A DNA stretch of 37,422 bases, from positions 1 to 37,422 of the IMG/VR virus record IMGVR_UViG_3300032360_000027; one strand, 5' to 3'. The stretch is from a virus. Each line of letters opens with the position of its first letter. The first letter of the stretch is position 1. The position numbers and the translations under genes are program-made. This document shows, piece by piece, positions 1-6,595 of the stretch. Below the pieces are notes generated by a model. It had not been told where the DNA came from. It ran no database searches and saw nothing but the letters and a program-made list of their open reading frames with translations.

Positions 1-1
1 T

Positions 2-802
2 GGGGTACTTAGATGCTTGGAAGCCATCAAGAACTATCAACCAAATTGCAGATTCTATTCTGCCGGATCAAGCGAAGAGTTCGGAAACATAGATTATTGC
101 CCCCAAGACATGAAACACCCAATGAAACCGCGTAGTCCTTACGGGGTTTCCAAATGTGCCGCGCACCATATGGTGAAAGTATACAGGGAGTCTTACGATA
201 TGTTTGCTGTCCATGGGGTCTTATTTAACCATGAGGGGACAAAGAGGGGCGAAGAATTTGTGACTAGAAAAATCACTAAAGGAGTAGCTAGAATCTACGA
301 CAAGATCAGAAGCGTAGACAGCTGGAGAGGTCGTCATGGCGAGGCCGCGTTATTTGACCCAATTGAGCTTGGCAATCTTGATTCGAAAAGAGACTGGAGC
401 GACAGCGAAGATTTTGTAGAAGGAATTTGGCTCATGTTAAACCAAGACAACCCAAAAGATTACCTTCTCGCAAGCGGAGAGGCTCATTCCATTAGGGACT
501 TTGTTGAAAAAGCCTTTGAGGTCGCCGGCTTTCGCGGTCACTGGGAAGGAGAAGGGGTAGAAGAAAAATACATAGATAGTGGAGGCCGCCATAAGTATCT
601 TTTTGTTAAAGTCAATCCTGATTTTTACCGCCCTGCAGAAGTAGAGCTCCTTTTGGGTGACCCGAAAGAAGCTATTGAAGAATTAGGATGGAAACCCAAG
701 AATTCATTTGACTCTTTAGTAACAAAGATGGTACAATGGGATATTGAAATCGAACACGAAAAACACCACGCTAAAAGATCTGCCGGCACTAGGATGGGGT
801 AG
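2..802 (+). CDS. gmd: GDP-mannose 4,6-dehydratase, C-terminal part (5' end outside window)
   Basis: The reading frame is open to the left edge, so this is the last ~266 residues of a gene that normally encodes about 345-370. The missing part is the N-terminal NAD(P)-binding glycine motif. Family landmarks are clear: the SSEEFG stretch near base 80, the catalytic Tyr-x3-Lys as YGVSK at bases 140-154, VLFNHEG, FVTRKI, the SKRDWS/EDFVEG segment, and FYRPAEVELLLGDP followed by LGWKP near the end. The enzyme converts GDP-mannose to GDP-4-keto-6-deoxymannose, the precursor of GDP-fucose and related deoxysugars, in the cytosol. With the cupin and the glycosyltransferases in this window it suggests a phage-directed glycan pathway. 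The next gene starts inside its 3' end, and a promoter lies within its coding sequence at 708-737. The identification is secure; the final sugar made is not known. Confidence 0.93.
   Translation, partial: GVLRCLEAIKNYQPNCRFYSAGSSEEFGNIDYCPQDMKHPMKPRSPYGVSKCAAHHMVKVYRESYDMFAVHGVLFNHEGTKRGEEFVTRKITKGVARIYDKIRSVDSWRGRHGEAALFDPIELGNLDSKRDWSDSEDFVEGIWLMLNQDNPKDYLLASGEAHSIRDFVEKAFEVAGFRGHWEGEGVEEKYIDSGGRHKYLFVKVNPDFYRPAEVELLLGDPKEAIEELGWKPKNSFDSLVTKMVQWDIEIEHEKHHAKRSAGTRMG
708..737 (+). promoter_or_regulatory. Sigma-70-type promoter for the 744 gene, inside gmd
   Basis: TTGACT at 708-713 and TACAAT at 732-737 are separated by 18 bases. The -10 box ends 6 bases before the TTG codon at 744, so transcription would be expected to begin at or next to that codon. 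The same architecture recurs at 3858, 9954, 14110, 16983 and 20853. It supports TTG 744 as a genuine start even though no Shine-Dalgarno sequence precedes it. Confidence 0.6.
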
Positions 803-1139
803 TCCCAAGATATCCAACATCTACCAATACCTAGTCTGGAAGTTTTGTAAAGATCCAGCTAAAGTTAGCTGGCCTAAAGAGATTAGTATCGCAAAAAAAA
901 TGCTCGCCAAGTATAGTGAGTACAAATTCTGGGGAGCATGTGATTTTGGTTTTAAATTAAACAGTCTTTGTTTTCTTCTTACTCCAAAAGGAAAATACTT
1001 ACTTGAGGTTGAGCTTAAGAAGTATAAATTTAGAATGAGCCCAAAGAAAAAAGCTCCCCGATTAGGAGAAAAGGTAGGCGAAGATTACAAGCCCAAGCCT
1101 AAGCGCAAAAAGTTTTTTAATTTTAATCATTTTAAATAG
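744..1139 (+). CDS. Small basic protein of unknown function
   Basis: 131 residues, not recognised. The chosen start is TTG at 744, the only standard start before an internal ATG at about 900, and it lies 6 bases downstream of a consensus-like -10 box. The gene overlaps the last 59 bases of gmd in another frame. The body (about residues 20-90) looks like a compact globular domain rich in Tyr, Trp and Lys. The last ~40 residues are very basic, with PKKKAPR and KPKPKRKK clusters, as expected for nucleic-acid contact. It ends 2 bases before the RecA-like gene and so is probably co-transcribed with the recombination genes. A DNA-binding accessory role is inference from charge and context only. No signal peptide or membrane segment is seen. 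Confidence 0.6.
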   Translation: MKSNTKNTTLKDLPALGWGSPKISNIYQYLVWKFCKDPAKVSWPKEISIAKKMLAKYSEYKFWGACDFGFKLNSLCFLLTPKGKYLLEVELKKYKFRMSPKKKAPRLGEKVGEDYKPKPKRKKFFNFNHFK

Positions 1140-1141
1140 TT

Positions 1142-2269
1142 ATGGCGAAGAAAAAGAAAGCAGAAGCGACGAATAGTTCTAGCTCTTCACAGATGAAGGG
1201 CCTACTGAAACAATACGAAAAAGATCATTACAACTTCAAAGAAGACGTATACTACACGGTAAGTACCGGAAGTCTTATCTTGGATATCCACACTGGCGGC
1301 GGCTTAATGCCCGGTCTTCACAGATTTTGCGGAGTAAATGAAGGAGGCAAGACCTCCGAGGCTCTGGAAGTAATGAGGAACGCGCTTGCCACAGTGGATA
1401 ACTGCAAAGGCGTATACGTGAAAGCAGAAGGAAGGCTCAGTCCAGAAATGGAAACCAGATCTGGCATAAAATTCCACAAAGACCCAGAGGAGTGGGGGGT
1501 TGGATCATGTTTCGTGTTGGAGTCAAACGTATACGAAACAGTTTTTAAAATAATTAAAACTCTAGTCACAGACAACGAAGAAAAAGTAAGGTATTGCTTC
1601 GTGATCGATTCGATGGATAGCCTTATCCCCAAGTGCGACATAGACAAAGACCTAGATGAAGCGTCCAAGGTCGCCGGAGGAGCCCTACTAGCCTCCAAGA
1701 TCATGCAGAGGATTTCCCTCGACATGAGCAAAGGGGGCCACATCATGATCCTTATTAGTCAGGTCAGGTCAGACATACAAATAGACCCATACAGTAAGAG
1801 ACCATTCAAGACTACTTCAGCATCCGGAGGACACGCGCTGTTGCACTATGCGAATTTCATTTTCGAATTTGAAGGGAGATACAAAAAAGACCTCTTTCTA
1901 GAGAAACCCAATATGCAATATGACCCTAAGAAAAATAAAATAATAGGTCACGAAGTCAAGCTCGCTATCAAGAAATCCCCCAATGAAAAGACTAACGCAA
2001 TCGTCACTTACCCAATAAAATATGGGCGCAAAAACGGAAAGAGCATCTGGAAAGAACTAGAAGTTAAGACTTGCCTCTTTGAAAACGGTCAGTTCAGAAA
2101 ATCCGGAGCTTGGGCTGAGGCTGACGAGTCCGTTATAGAGGAATCAAAAACCCTTGGCGTAGACTGTCCAGCTAAATTTCATGGCGAACAGGCCATCCTC
2201 ACATTCCTAGAAGAAAATCCTAAATTTGTAGAGCATTGGTACAACAGATTCAAGGAGGCGCTGTCATGA
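1142..2269 (+). CDS. uvsX: RecA/UvsX-family recombinase
   Basis: 375 residues, close to phage UvsX and bacterial RecA length. The Walker A motif is GVNEGGKT (residues 64-71), a variant of the bacterial GPESSGKT. Walker B is YCFVIDSMDS with Asp156. It is followed by the LISQVRSD segment and an L2/GGHALLHYAN region matching the RecA core. The N-terminus is Lys- and Ser-rich and the C-terminal third is the less conserved family tail. It would form ATP-dependent filaments on ssDNA and drive strand exchange in recombination-dependent replication and repair. The stop codon overlaps the start of the endonuclease gene (ATGA), so the two are translationally coupled. The annealing protein at 20889 gives the phage a second recombinase type. 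Whether it is nearer RecA or UvsX needs a tree. Confidence 0.92.
   Translation: MAKKKKAEATNSSSSSQMKGLLKQYEKDHYNFKEDVYYTVSTGSLILDIHTGGGLMPGLHRFCGVNEGGKTSEALEVMRNALATVDNCKGVYVKAEGRLSPEMETRSGIKFHKDPEEWGVGSCFVLESNVYETVFKIIKTLVTDNEEKVRYCFVIDSMDSLIPKCDIDKDLDEASKVAGGALLASKIMQRISLDMSKGGHIMILISQVRSDIQIDPYSKRPFKTTSASGGHALLHYANFIFEFEGRYKKDLFLEKPNMQYDPKKNKIIGHEVKLAIKKSPNEKTNAIVTYPIKYGRKNGKSIWKELEVKTCLFENGQFRKSGAWAEADESVIEESKTLGVDCPAKFHGEQAILTFLEENPKFVEHWYNRFKEALS
2252..2258 (+). promoter_or_regulatory. Strong Shine-Dalgarno for the endonuclease gene
   Basis: AAGGAGG sits 7 bases before the ATG at 2266, inside the 3' end of the recombinase gene. It decides the start: a longer in-frame reading from TTG 2236 would place this ribosome site inside the coding region. 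It also shows that leadered, SD-dependent genes coexist here with the apparently leaderless ones. Confidence 0.8.
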
Positions 2270-2691
2270 CCATGAGGATGTATAACATCACCGGCAAATT
2301 GATGGCTAAAAACGTATCTAAATACAAAATAAATTGGAGCAAGAAGTCAAGGTCCAAACTGCAGTTCACGGTTAAACAGTTCCTAAAACCCCACTGGTGC
2401 TATCAGGTATGTTTCGAGGAGTTCCCAGTGTTCGGAACGAAGATGTTCGTAGATATCCTTAATGCCACAAAAAAGATTGCCGTTGAAGTTAACGGCCCCC
2501 AGCACAAAAAGTTTAATAAATTTTTTCACAACAACTCTAGGGCTAATTATTTTAACTCAATCAAAAGAGACTGGAAAAAGGCTGAATGGTTAGAAAGGAA
2601 CGGCTACACCCTAATAGAAATAGAATATAACGAAATAAAAGACCTATCGGTTGAGTTTATTCAAGAGAAGTTCGGCGTATCCATAGTGTAA
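2266..2691 (+). CDS. PD-(D/E)XK endonuclease, Vsr/DUF559-like
   Basis: 141 residues. The core shows FVDILNATKKIAVEVNGPQH, an Asp followed by a Glu-Val-x-Gly-x-Gln-His strand, then RDWKKAEWLERNGYTLIEIEYNEI. This is the Asp...Glu-x-x...Gln-His pattern and 'Asp-x-x-Lys ... nGy.li.I' helix-strand ending of Vsr-like and DUF559 endonuclease folds. The role is probably metal-dependent DNA nicking or cleavage in recombination, repair or branch resolution; the real substrate is not evident. The start ATG overlaps the recombinase stop (ATGA) and has a strong ribosome site, so it is co-expressed with RecA/UvsX. The stop overlaps the next start (TAATG). A Holliday-junction-type nuclease is an alternative reading. 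Confidence 0.72.
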   Translation: MTMRMYNITGKLMAKNVSKYKINWSKKSRSKLQFTVKQFLKPHWCYQVCFEEFPVFGTKMFVDILNATKKIAVEVNGPQHKKFNKFFHNNSRANYFNSIKRDWKKAEWLERNGYTLIEIEYNEIKDLSVEFIQEKFGVSIV

Positions 2692-2981
2692 TGAAATGTG
2701 TGAGTAAAAAGAAGGAATTCGTGTTTCCAGAACAAGTATTGAACCAAGTGAACGAGTGTTCAAATGGTGGGTTTGTGCTTTTCAACTTCGACTCCAAAGG
2801 AACGCCTCAAGTATTCTCTCAAGTAGATGACGTAACTAATGCTATGGCTCTACAGCTTCATATATCAAACTGGACCAAGGCCCTCGAGGCTTACAACCTA
2901 GAGACAGCCATGGATCAATTTGCTCACGACGCAAAAGAAGAAGAGAAACGAGAAGACGGAGAAGACGAAGAGCTTGAATAA
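2691..2981 (+). CDS. Small acidic-tailed hypothetical protein
   Basis: 96 residues, not recognised. The first ~70 residues (FVFPEQVLNQ, GGFVLFNFDSKGTPQVF, LQLHISNWTKALEAY) look like a small alpha/beta domain. The last ~20 residues are dominated by Glu and Asp, as in proteins that bind basic partners or mimic DNA. The start ATG overlaps the stop of the endonuclease gene in a TAATG junction and the stop overlaps the desaturase TTG start, so it belongs to the recombination operon. A role as a partner of RecA or the endonuclease is only a guess. Confidence 0.7.
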   Translation: MKCVSKKKEFVFPEQVLNQVNECSNGGFVLFNFDSKGTPQVFSQVDDVTNAMALQLHISNWTKALEAYNLETAMDQFAHDAKEEEKREDGEDEELE

Positions 2982-3861
2982 ACCACCAAAAATACCATTT
3001 AAATATCTAGGCATAGCAACTCAAGTTTTACCCATACTTGGTACTCTTTTTGCTGTCGTTTTAGCTATCCTTACTGGTATAGGCTGGATGGAAATAAGCT
3101 TATTGATGCTTATGCATTTTCTTGTAATGGGTAGCGGAGAGATTGGCGCACACAGGATGTTCACCCATCGAGCCTTCAAGGCTCATAAGTCTGTTAGTGC
3201 TGTCTTTTGTGCTTTCTCGTCGATGGCTACCCAAGGGCCGGTTTTATACTGGGTAATGCACCATCGATTACATCATCAGTATTCTGATACAGAAAAAGAC
3301 CCCCACTCTCCTCATGTTTATCCCGGCGCTGATAAGCGGGGACTATTGCACGGCTTGTTTCGTGCTCATTTTAGTTGGATATATGATAAAGACACCGTGG
3401 CCTTAAGCTATAATGAAATTGCATTCAGTAATGAGGCGAGAAGACTCGTTGCTCATACTAAATACCCCAACATTGTTAAAATTTCCAATTATTATTGGTT
3501 TTGGATTTTGCTTGGCGTTGCCATACCAGCCTTAATTGGTGGACTCTGGATGGGTACTTGGCTAGGGGCACTAAAGGGTGGGCTCTGGGGAGGTATTGTC
3601 AGGATTTTTATCGGCCAACACGCTACTTGGGGGATAAACTCTTGTTCTCATCATTTTGGCACAAGAGATTTCGAGTGCAAAGACAAGAGCACAAACAACT
3701 GGCTGTTCGCGATGCTTACTTGGGGAAACTGGCACAACAACCACCACGCTTTCCCAAGCAGCGCCCAAACAGGCCTCAAATGGTGGCAGGTTGATATTGC
3801 TTGGTGGGTAATTCTGTTGCTAGAAAAGCTTGGCTTAGTGTACAACGTAAAACGCCCTTGA
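2974..3861 (+). CDS. Membrane fatty-acid desaturase (acyl-CoA delta-9 type)
   Basis: 295 residues when read from TTG 2974, which overlaps the previous stop (TTGAATAA). An upstream TTG at 2920 would add an unlikely Lys-rich leader copied from the acidic gene's other frame. The three histidine boxes of the di-iron desaturase family are complete: HRMFTH (residues 60-65), HRLHH (97-101) and HNNHH (254-258). Hydrophobic segments flank them (residues ~12-45 and ~170-205), fitting an integral membrane enzyme. It would insert a cis double bond in host acyl chains, changing membrane fluidity during infection. This is metabolic cargo placed among replication genes. Its stop codon TGA forms part of the -35 box of the next promoter. 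The electron donor is not encoded nearby. Double-bond position cannot be read from sequence alone. Confidence 0.9.
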   Translation: MNKPPKIPFKYLGIATQVLPILGTLFAVVLAILTGIGWMEISLLMLMHFLVMGSGEIGAHRMFTHRAFKAHKSVSAVFCAFSSMATQGPVLYWVMHHRLHHQYSDTEKDPHSPHVYPGADKRGLLHGLFRAHFSWIYDKDTVALSYNEIAFSNEARRLVAHTKYPNIVKISNYYWFWILLGVAIPALIGGLWMGTWLGALKGGLWGGIVRIFIGQHATWGINSCSHHFGTRDFECKDKSTNNWLFAMLTWGNWHNNHHAFPSSAQTGLKWWQVDIAWWVILLLEKLGLVYNVKRP

Positions 3862-3886
3862 CCTCAGCCCACAACTGATGTATCAT
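3858..3886 (+). promoter_or_regulatory. Sigma-70-type promoter for dnaB, predicted leaderless
   Basis: TTGACC at 3858-3863, a 17-base spacer and TATCAT at 3881-3886. Six bases later comes ATG 3893. The TGA stop of the desaturase gene lies inside the -35 box. An in-frame ATG at 3878 would lie within the promoter and be excluded from the transcript, which argues for ATG 3893 as the start. Confidence 0.75.
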
Positions 3887-3892
3887 GGGAGC

Positions 3893-5350
3893 ATGATATA
3901 CTCATTACAAGTAGAAAAACACGTATTAGGAGGACTGCTAAAGCATCCTCAGGTATTCCCAGAAATAGATCCCTTCCTTACAGAAAACGATTTTTATTCA
4001 AAGGTGCACTCAACTATTTATCTTGTCATAAAGTCCTGCCTGTTAGCCGGTAAGAACGTAGACAAAGTCTTAGTAGCAAACGAGATTAAAAACTTGGGAG
4101 TCTCATTCAAAGATGAAATAAATATTTTTGATTACGTTGACAATCTAGCTTTCACCCAAATAACAGAAGCAGCCACTCAGAAAGCAGCTGAGGAGCTTTA
4201 CAAAATAAGAGTCCGAAGAGACCTATCAGATACCCTAGGCGAAGCAATTAAATTCCTAGAAACAAACGGAAATAATTCGTTAGATGAAATAGTTTCCAAT
4301 GTCGACGGTATCATAAACGACAAGGTTTCCAGTTACGGGATAGATGAAGAACCCCAGAACATCTTTTCAGGTCTAGAGGACGTGATAGAACAGATAGGAA
4401 ACGAACCCAATGAAGAAAACGGATACGCTACTTCATTCTCAGAATTCAATAGAATGTACGGAGGACTGAAGCCCGGCAACCTATACGCAGTATGCTCAAG
4501 ACCGGGGCAAGGCAAAACCACGTTCCTAAATTGGCTGGCTTTCCAAACCTATCTCTCAAGCAGCGCTCACCCCAAGGTTCTTTATCTTGACACTGAGATG
4601 TCGTCATTAGAAATAAAATTCAGGCTTACTTCCGCCCTAACAGGCGTATCTGTCTGGCATCTTGAGACTGGAAACTGGAGAAAAAATCCAGAGATGGTAG
4701 AAAAAGTAAGAGCAGCGTGGCCTGAGGTTAAAAAGTATAAGTATTTCCACAATCACGTCGGCAATAAAAACATCGACCAGATATGCTCGCTTATTAGAAG
4801 GTGGCACTTTAAGCACGTAGGGAGAGGCGAGCCCTGCTTGATAGTTTATGACTATGTTAAATTGACCGGAGAAAGAGTTGGCAACAACTGGGCCGAATAC
4901 CAAGCCATTGGAGACAAAGTAGATAAGCTTAAAAAAATAGCCGAAGAAATAAACGCCCCGTTGCTTACAGCCATGCAGCTAAATAGATCTGGGGAAAGCG
5001 CTACAGACGATAGCTCTGCTATCGCGCTGTCTGATAGGCTACAATGGTTTGCAACGTTTGTTGCCATCTTCAGAAGGAAAACTATTGAGGAAATAGCCGT
5101 GGACGGAGAACAATTCGGAACACATAAGCTAATACCACTGAAGTCTAGACACCAAGGCCAACACGCCCCGGGTCATCAAGACCTGCACAGGAGGAATATC
5201 AATGGCAAGTTTAAATATGTTCAAAATTTTTTAAATTTTAACGTGGAAAACTTTAGAGTCGACGAGCAGGGGTCGCTCTTAGATATAATAAATCACGAGA
5301 ACGCCTCCTACGAAATGGAGGAGCCCCAGCAACCCGGAGAGCTTCTGTAA
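3893..5350 (+). CDS. dnaB: Replicative DNA helicase, DnaB family
   Basis: 485 residues, a normal length for DnaB. The N-terminal helical domain begins IYSLQVEKHVLGGLLKHP, as in family members. The RecA-like motor domain has Walker A SRPGQGKTT (residues 202-210), the YLDTEMSS motif, Walker B as CLIVYDYVKL, and MQLNRSGE, with an Arg-rich HRRNINGKFKYV segment near the end. It would be the hexameric 5'-3' helicase at the fork, acting with the primase directly downstream (TAATG overlap). The start is ATG 3893, because the -10 box ends at 3886. The C-terminal ~30 residues are acidic (EMEEPQQPGELL). Overall identification is firm; whether a loader is needed is unknown, and none is evident in the window. 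Confidence 0.93.
   Translation: MIYSLQVEKHVLGGLLKHPQVFPEIDPFLTENDFYSKVHSTIYLVIKSCLLAGKNVDKVLVANEIKNLGVSFKDEINIFDYVDNLAFTQITEAATQKAAEELYKIRVRRDLSDTLGEAIKFLETNGNNSLDEIVSNVDGIINDKVSSYGIDEEPQNIFSGLEDVIEQIGNEPNEENGYATSFSEFNRMYGGLKPGNLYAVCSRPGQGKTTFLNWLAFQTYLSSSAHPKVLYLDTEMSSLEIKFRLTSALTGVSVWHLETGNWRKNPEMVEKVRAAWPEVKKYKYFHNHVGNKNIDQICSLIRRWHFKHVGRGEPCLIVYDYVKLTGERVGNNWAEYQAIGDKVDKLKKIAEEINAPLLTAMQLNRSGESATDDSSAIALSDRLQWFATFVAIFRRKTIEEIAVDGEQFGTHKLIPLKSRHQGQHAPGHQDLHRRNINGKFKYVQNFLNFNVENFRVDEQGSLLDIINHENASYEMEEPQQPGELL
5336..5341 (+). promoter_or_regulatory. Ribosome binding site for the primase gene
   Basis: GGAGAG lies 8 bases before ATG 5350, inside the end of the helicase gene. With the TAATG stop-start overlap it supports coupled translation of helicase and primase. 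Confidence 0.6.
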
Positions 5351-6252
5351 TGGACAGAATAGGTGAAATCTTAAGCGAGATGGGGTACTGTCTACGCGAC
5401 TACGGCAAGGAGTACAGAACCACTCCCTTATATAGGGAATCAGACAACCCCACGGTATTAAGCATAAAGAAAGAGACGGGGAGATGGGTCGACTTTAAGC
5501 ATTCACTAAGCGGTTCCTTCGAGGAGCTTGTTAAGCTAACGCTGAACCTCAAGTCCTTAGAGGAGGCTCAAAATTGGCTCAAAACAAAAAATCATTACTC
5601 GAACAAAGTTGCCTCCAGACCCAAGCTTAAAACCCGCCGGTCCTTTGATAAATCCACCCTAGAAAGCTTGATCAAAGATCATTCGTATTGGGAAAACAGA
5701 GGGGTAGGGTCAGACACTTTGAATCTTTTTTCTGGCGGCATTATGCCAGAGGGGAGGATGAAGAACAGGTATGTATTTCCAATCTTTAATTCAAAAAAAA
5801 TCCTACTTGGTTTTACCGGTAGATATTTATACGATAATGAAAAAGTTCCGAAATGGAAACACCTAGGAGACAAGTCTCAATGGATATATCCATTTCAAAT
5901 AAATCATAACATAGTCGAGGAACAGAAACAAATTATTCTAATCGAAAGCGTGGGCGATATGTTATCCCTATGGGAAGCGGGGGTTAAAAACTCTATGGTT
6001 ATATTTGGTCTAGACGTCAGCGTCGCCCAACTCAATGCTCTCATTAGGCTAGACCCCAACAAAATAATAATATCGCTCAACAACGATGAGAAAAATAACA
6101 GCGCCGGTAACCTTGCCGCCGAAAAGCTAAAGAGGAAACTGTTAAAGTACTTTGACGCTAGGCAAGTATCAGTCAGGTTGCCCACGGAAAACGACTTCGG
6201 AGAAATGAGCATTCAACAAATAGAAAAATGGAAATCTAAAAATGAAATATAA
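5350..6252 (+). CDS. DNA primase, Toprim type, with a degenerate zinc-binding domain
   Basis: 300 residues, about half the length of bacterial DnaG. Residues ~1-75 (YRTTPLYRESDNPTVLSIK, RWVDFKHSLSGSFEELVKLTL) follow the layout of the DnaG zinc domain (substrate strand, then 'f.c..G.g.d.i.fv'), but the four metal-binding Cys/His positions are not conserved. The central part (VFPIFN, LLGFTGRYL, KWKHLGDKSQWIYPF) matches the primase RNA-polymerase core. The Toprim motif is IESVGDMLSLWEAG (catalytic Glu199) followed by IIISLNNDEKN in place of the usual Asp-x-Asp. No helicase-interaction domain is seen, though it sits next to DnaB. It would make RNA primers for lagging-strand synthesis. Loss of zinc ligands is known in some phage primases, so activity is plausible but untested. 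Confidence 0.82.
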   Translation: MDRIGEILSEMGYCLRDYGKEYRTTPLYRESDNPTVLSIKKETGRWVDFKHSLSGSFEELVKLTLNLKSLEEAQNWLKTKNHYSNKVASRPKLKTRRSFDKSTLESLIKDHSYWENRGVGSDTLNLFSGGIMPEGRMKNRYVFPIFNSKKILLGFTGRYLYDNEKVPKWKHLGDKSQWIYPFQINHNIVEEQKQIILIESVGDMLSLWEAGVKNSMVIFGLDVSVAQLNALIRLDPNKIIISLNNDEKNNSAGNLAAEKLKRKLLKYFDARQVSVRLPTENDFGEMSIQQIEKWKSKNEI

Positions 6253-6595
6253 CCCGAAAGTAGTAGAAAAAGAATGGGGTCACGAGGTCTGGATGGCCAA
6301 TAACGAGGAAGAAAATTATTGCGGTAAGATTCTTCACTTAAACAAAGGCCACAGGTGCTCAATGCACTTCCACGCGGGCAAGCATGAATCGTTCTATGTC
6401 TTAAAGGGAAAAGCTCTAATAAGACACATAGACACGTCGACATCTGAGCTAAGGGAAACCAGCCTTAGCGAAGGGGAATGCTACGAGATAGACAGGTTTT
6501 TCCCGCATCAGATCGAAGCGCTGGAAGACCTTGATATTATAGAGAGCAGCACATTCCACAATGACGAAGACAGCCACAGGGTATGGAAAGATTAA
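6242..6595 (+). CDS. Cupin-fold protein, mannose-6-phosphate isomerase type II-like
   Basis: 117 residues forming a single cupin barrel. Motif 1 reads GHRCSMHFHAGKHESFYVLKG with metal ligands His42, His44 and Glu49. Motif 2 reads GECYEIDRFFPHQIEA with His89. The opening KVVEKEWGHEVWMAN resembles the start of the C-terminal isomerase domain of GDP-mannose pyrophosphorylase/isomerase proteins. It may interconvert fructose-6-phosphate and mannose-6-phosphate, feeding the GDP-mannose used by the dehydratase at the left edge. Other small sugar-binding cupins look similar, so substrate is inference. It overlaps the primase gene by 11 bases and the halogenase gene by 13. Confidence 0.72.
   Translation: MKYNPKVVEKEWGHEVWMANNEEENYCGKILHLNKGHRCSMHFHAGKHESFYVLKGKALIRHIDTSTSELRETSLSEGECYEIDRFFPHQIEALEDLDIIESSTFHNDEDSHRVWKD

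Noticed and set aside
1318-1746. 142-residue minus-strand ORF inside the recombinase gene
   Set aside because: It is antisense to a well-supported RecA/UvsX coding sequence and has no recognisable domain.
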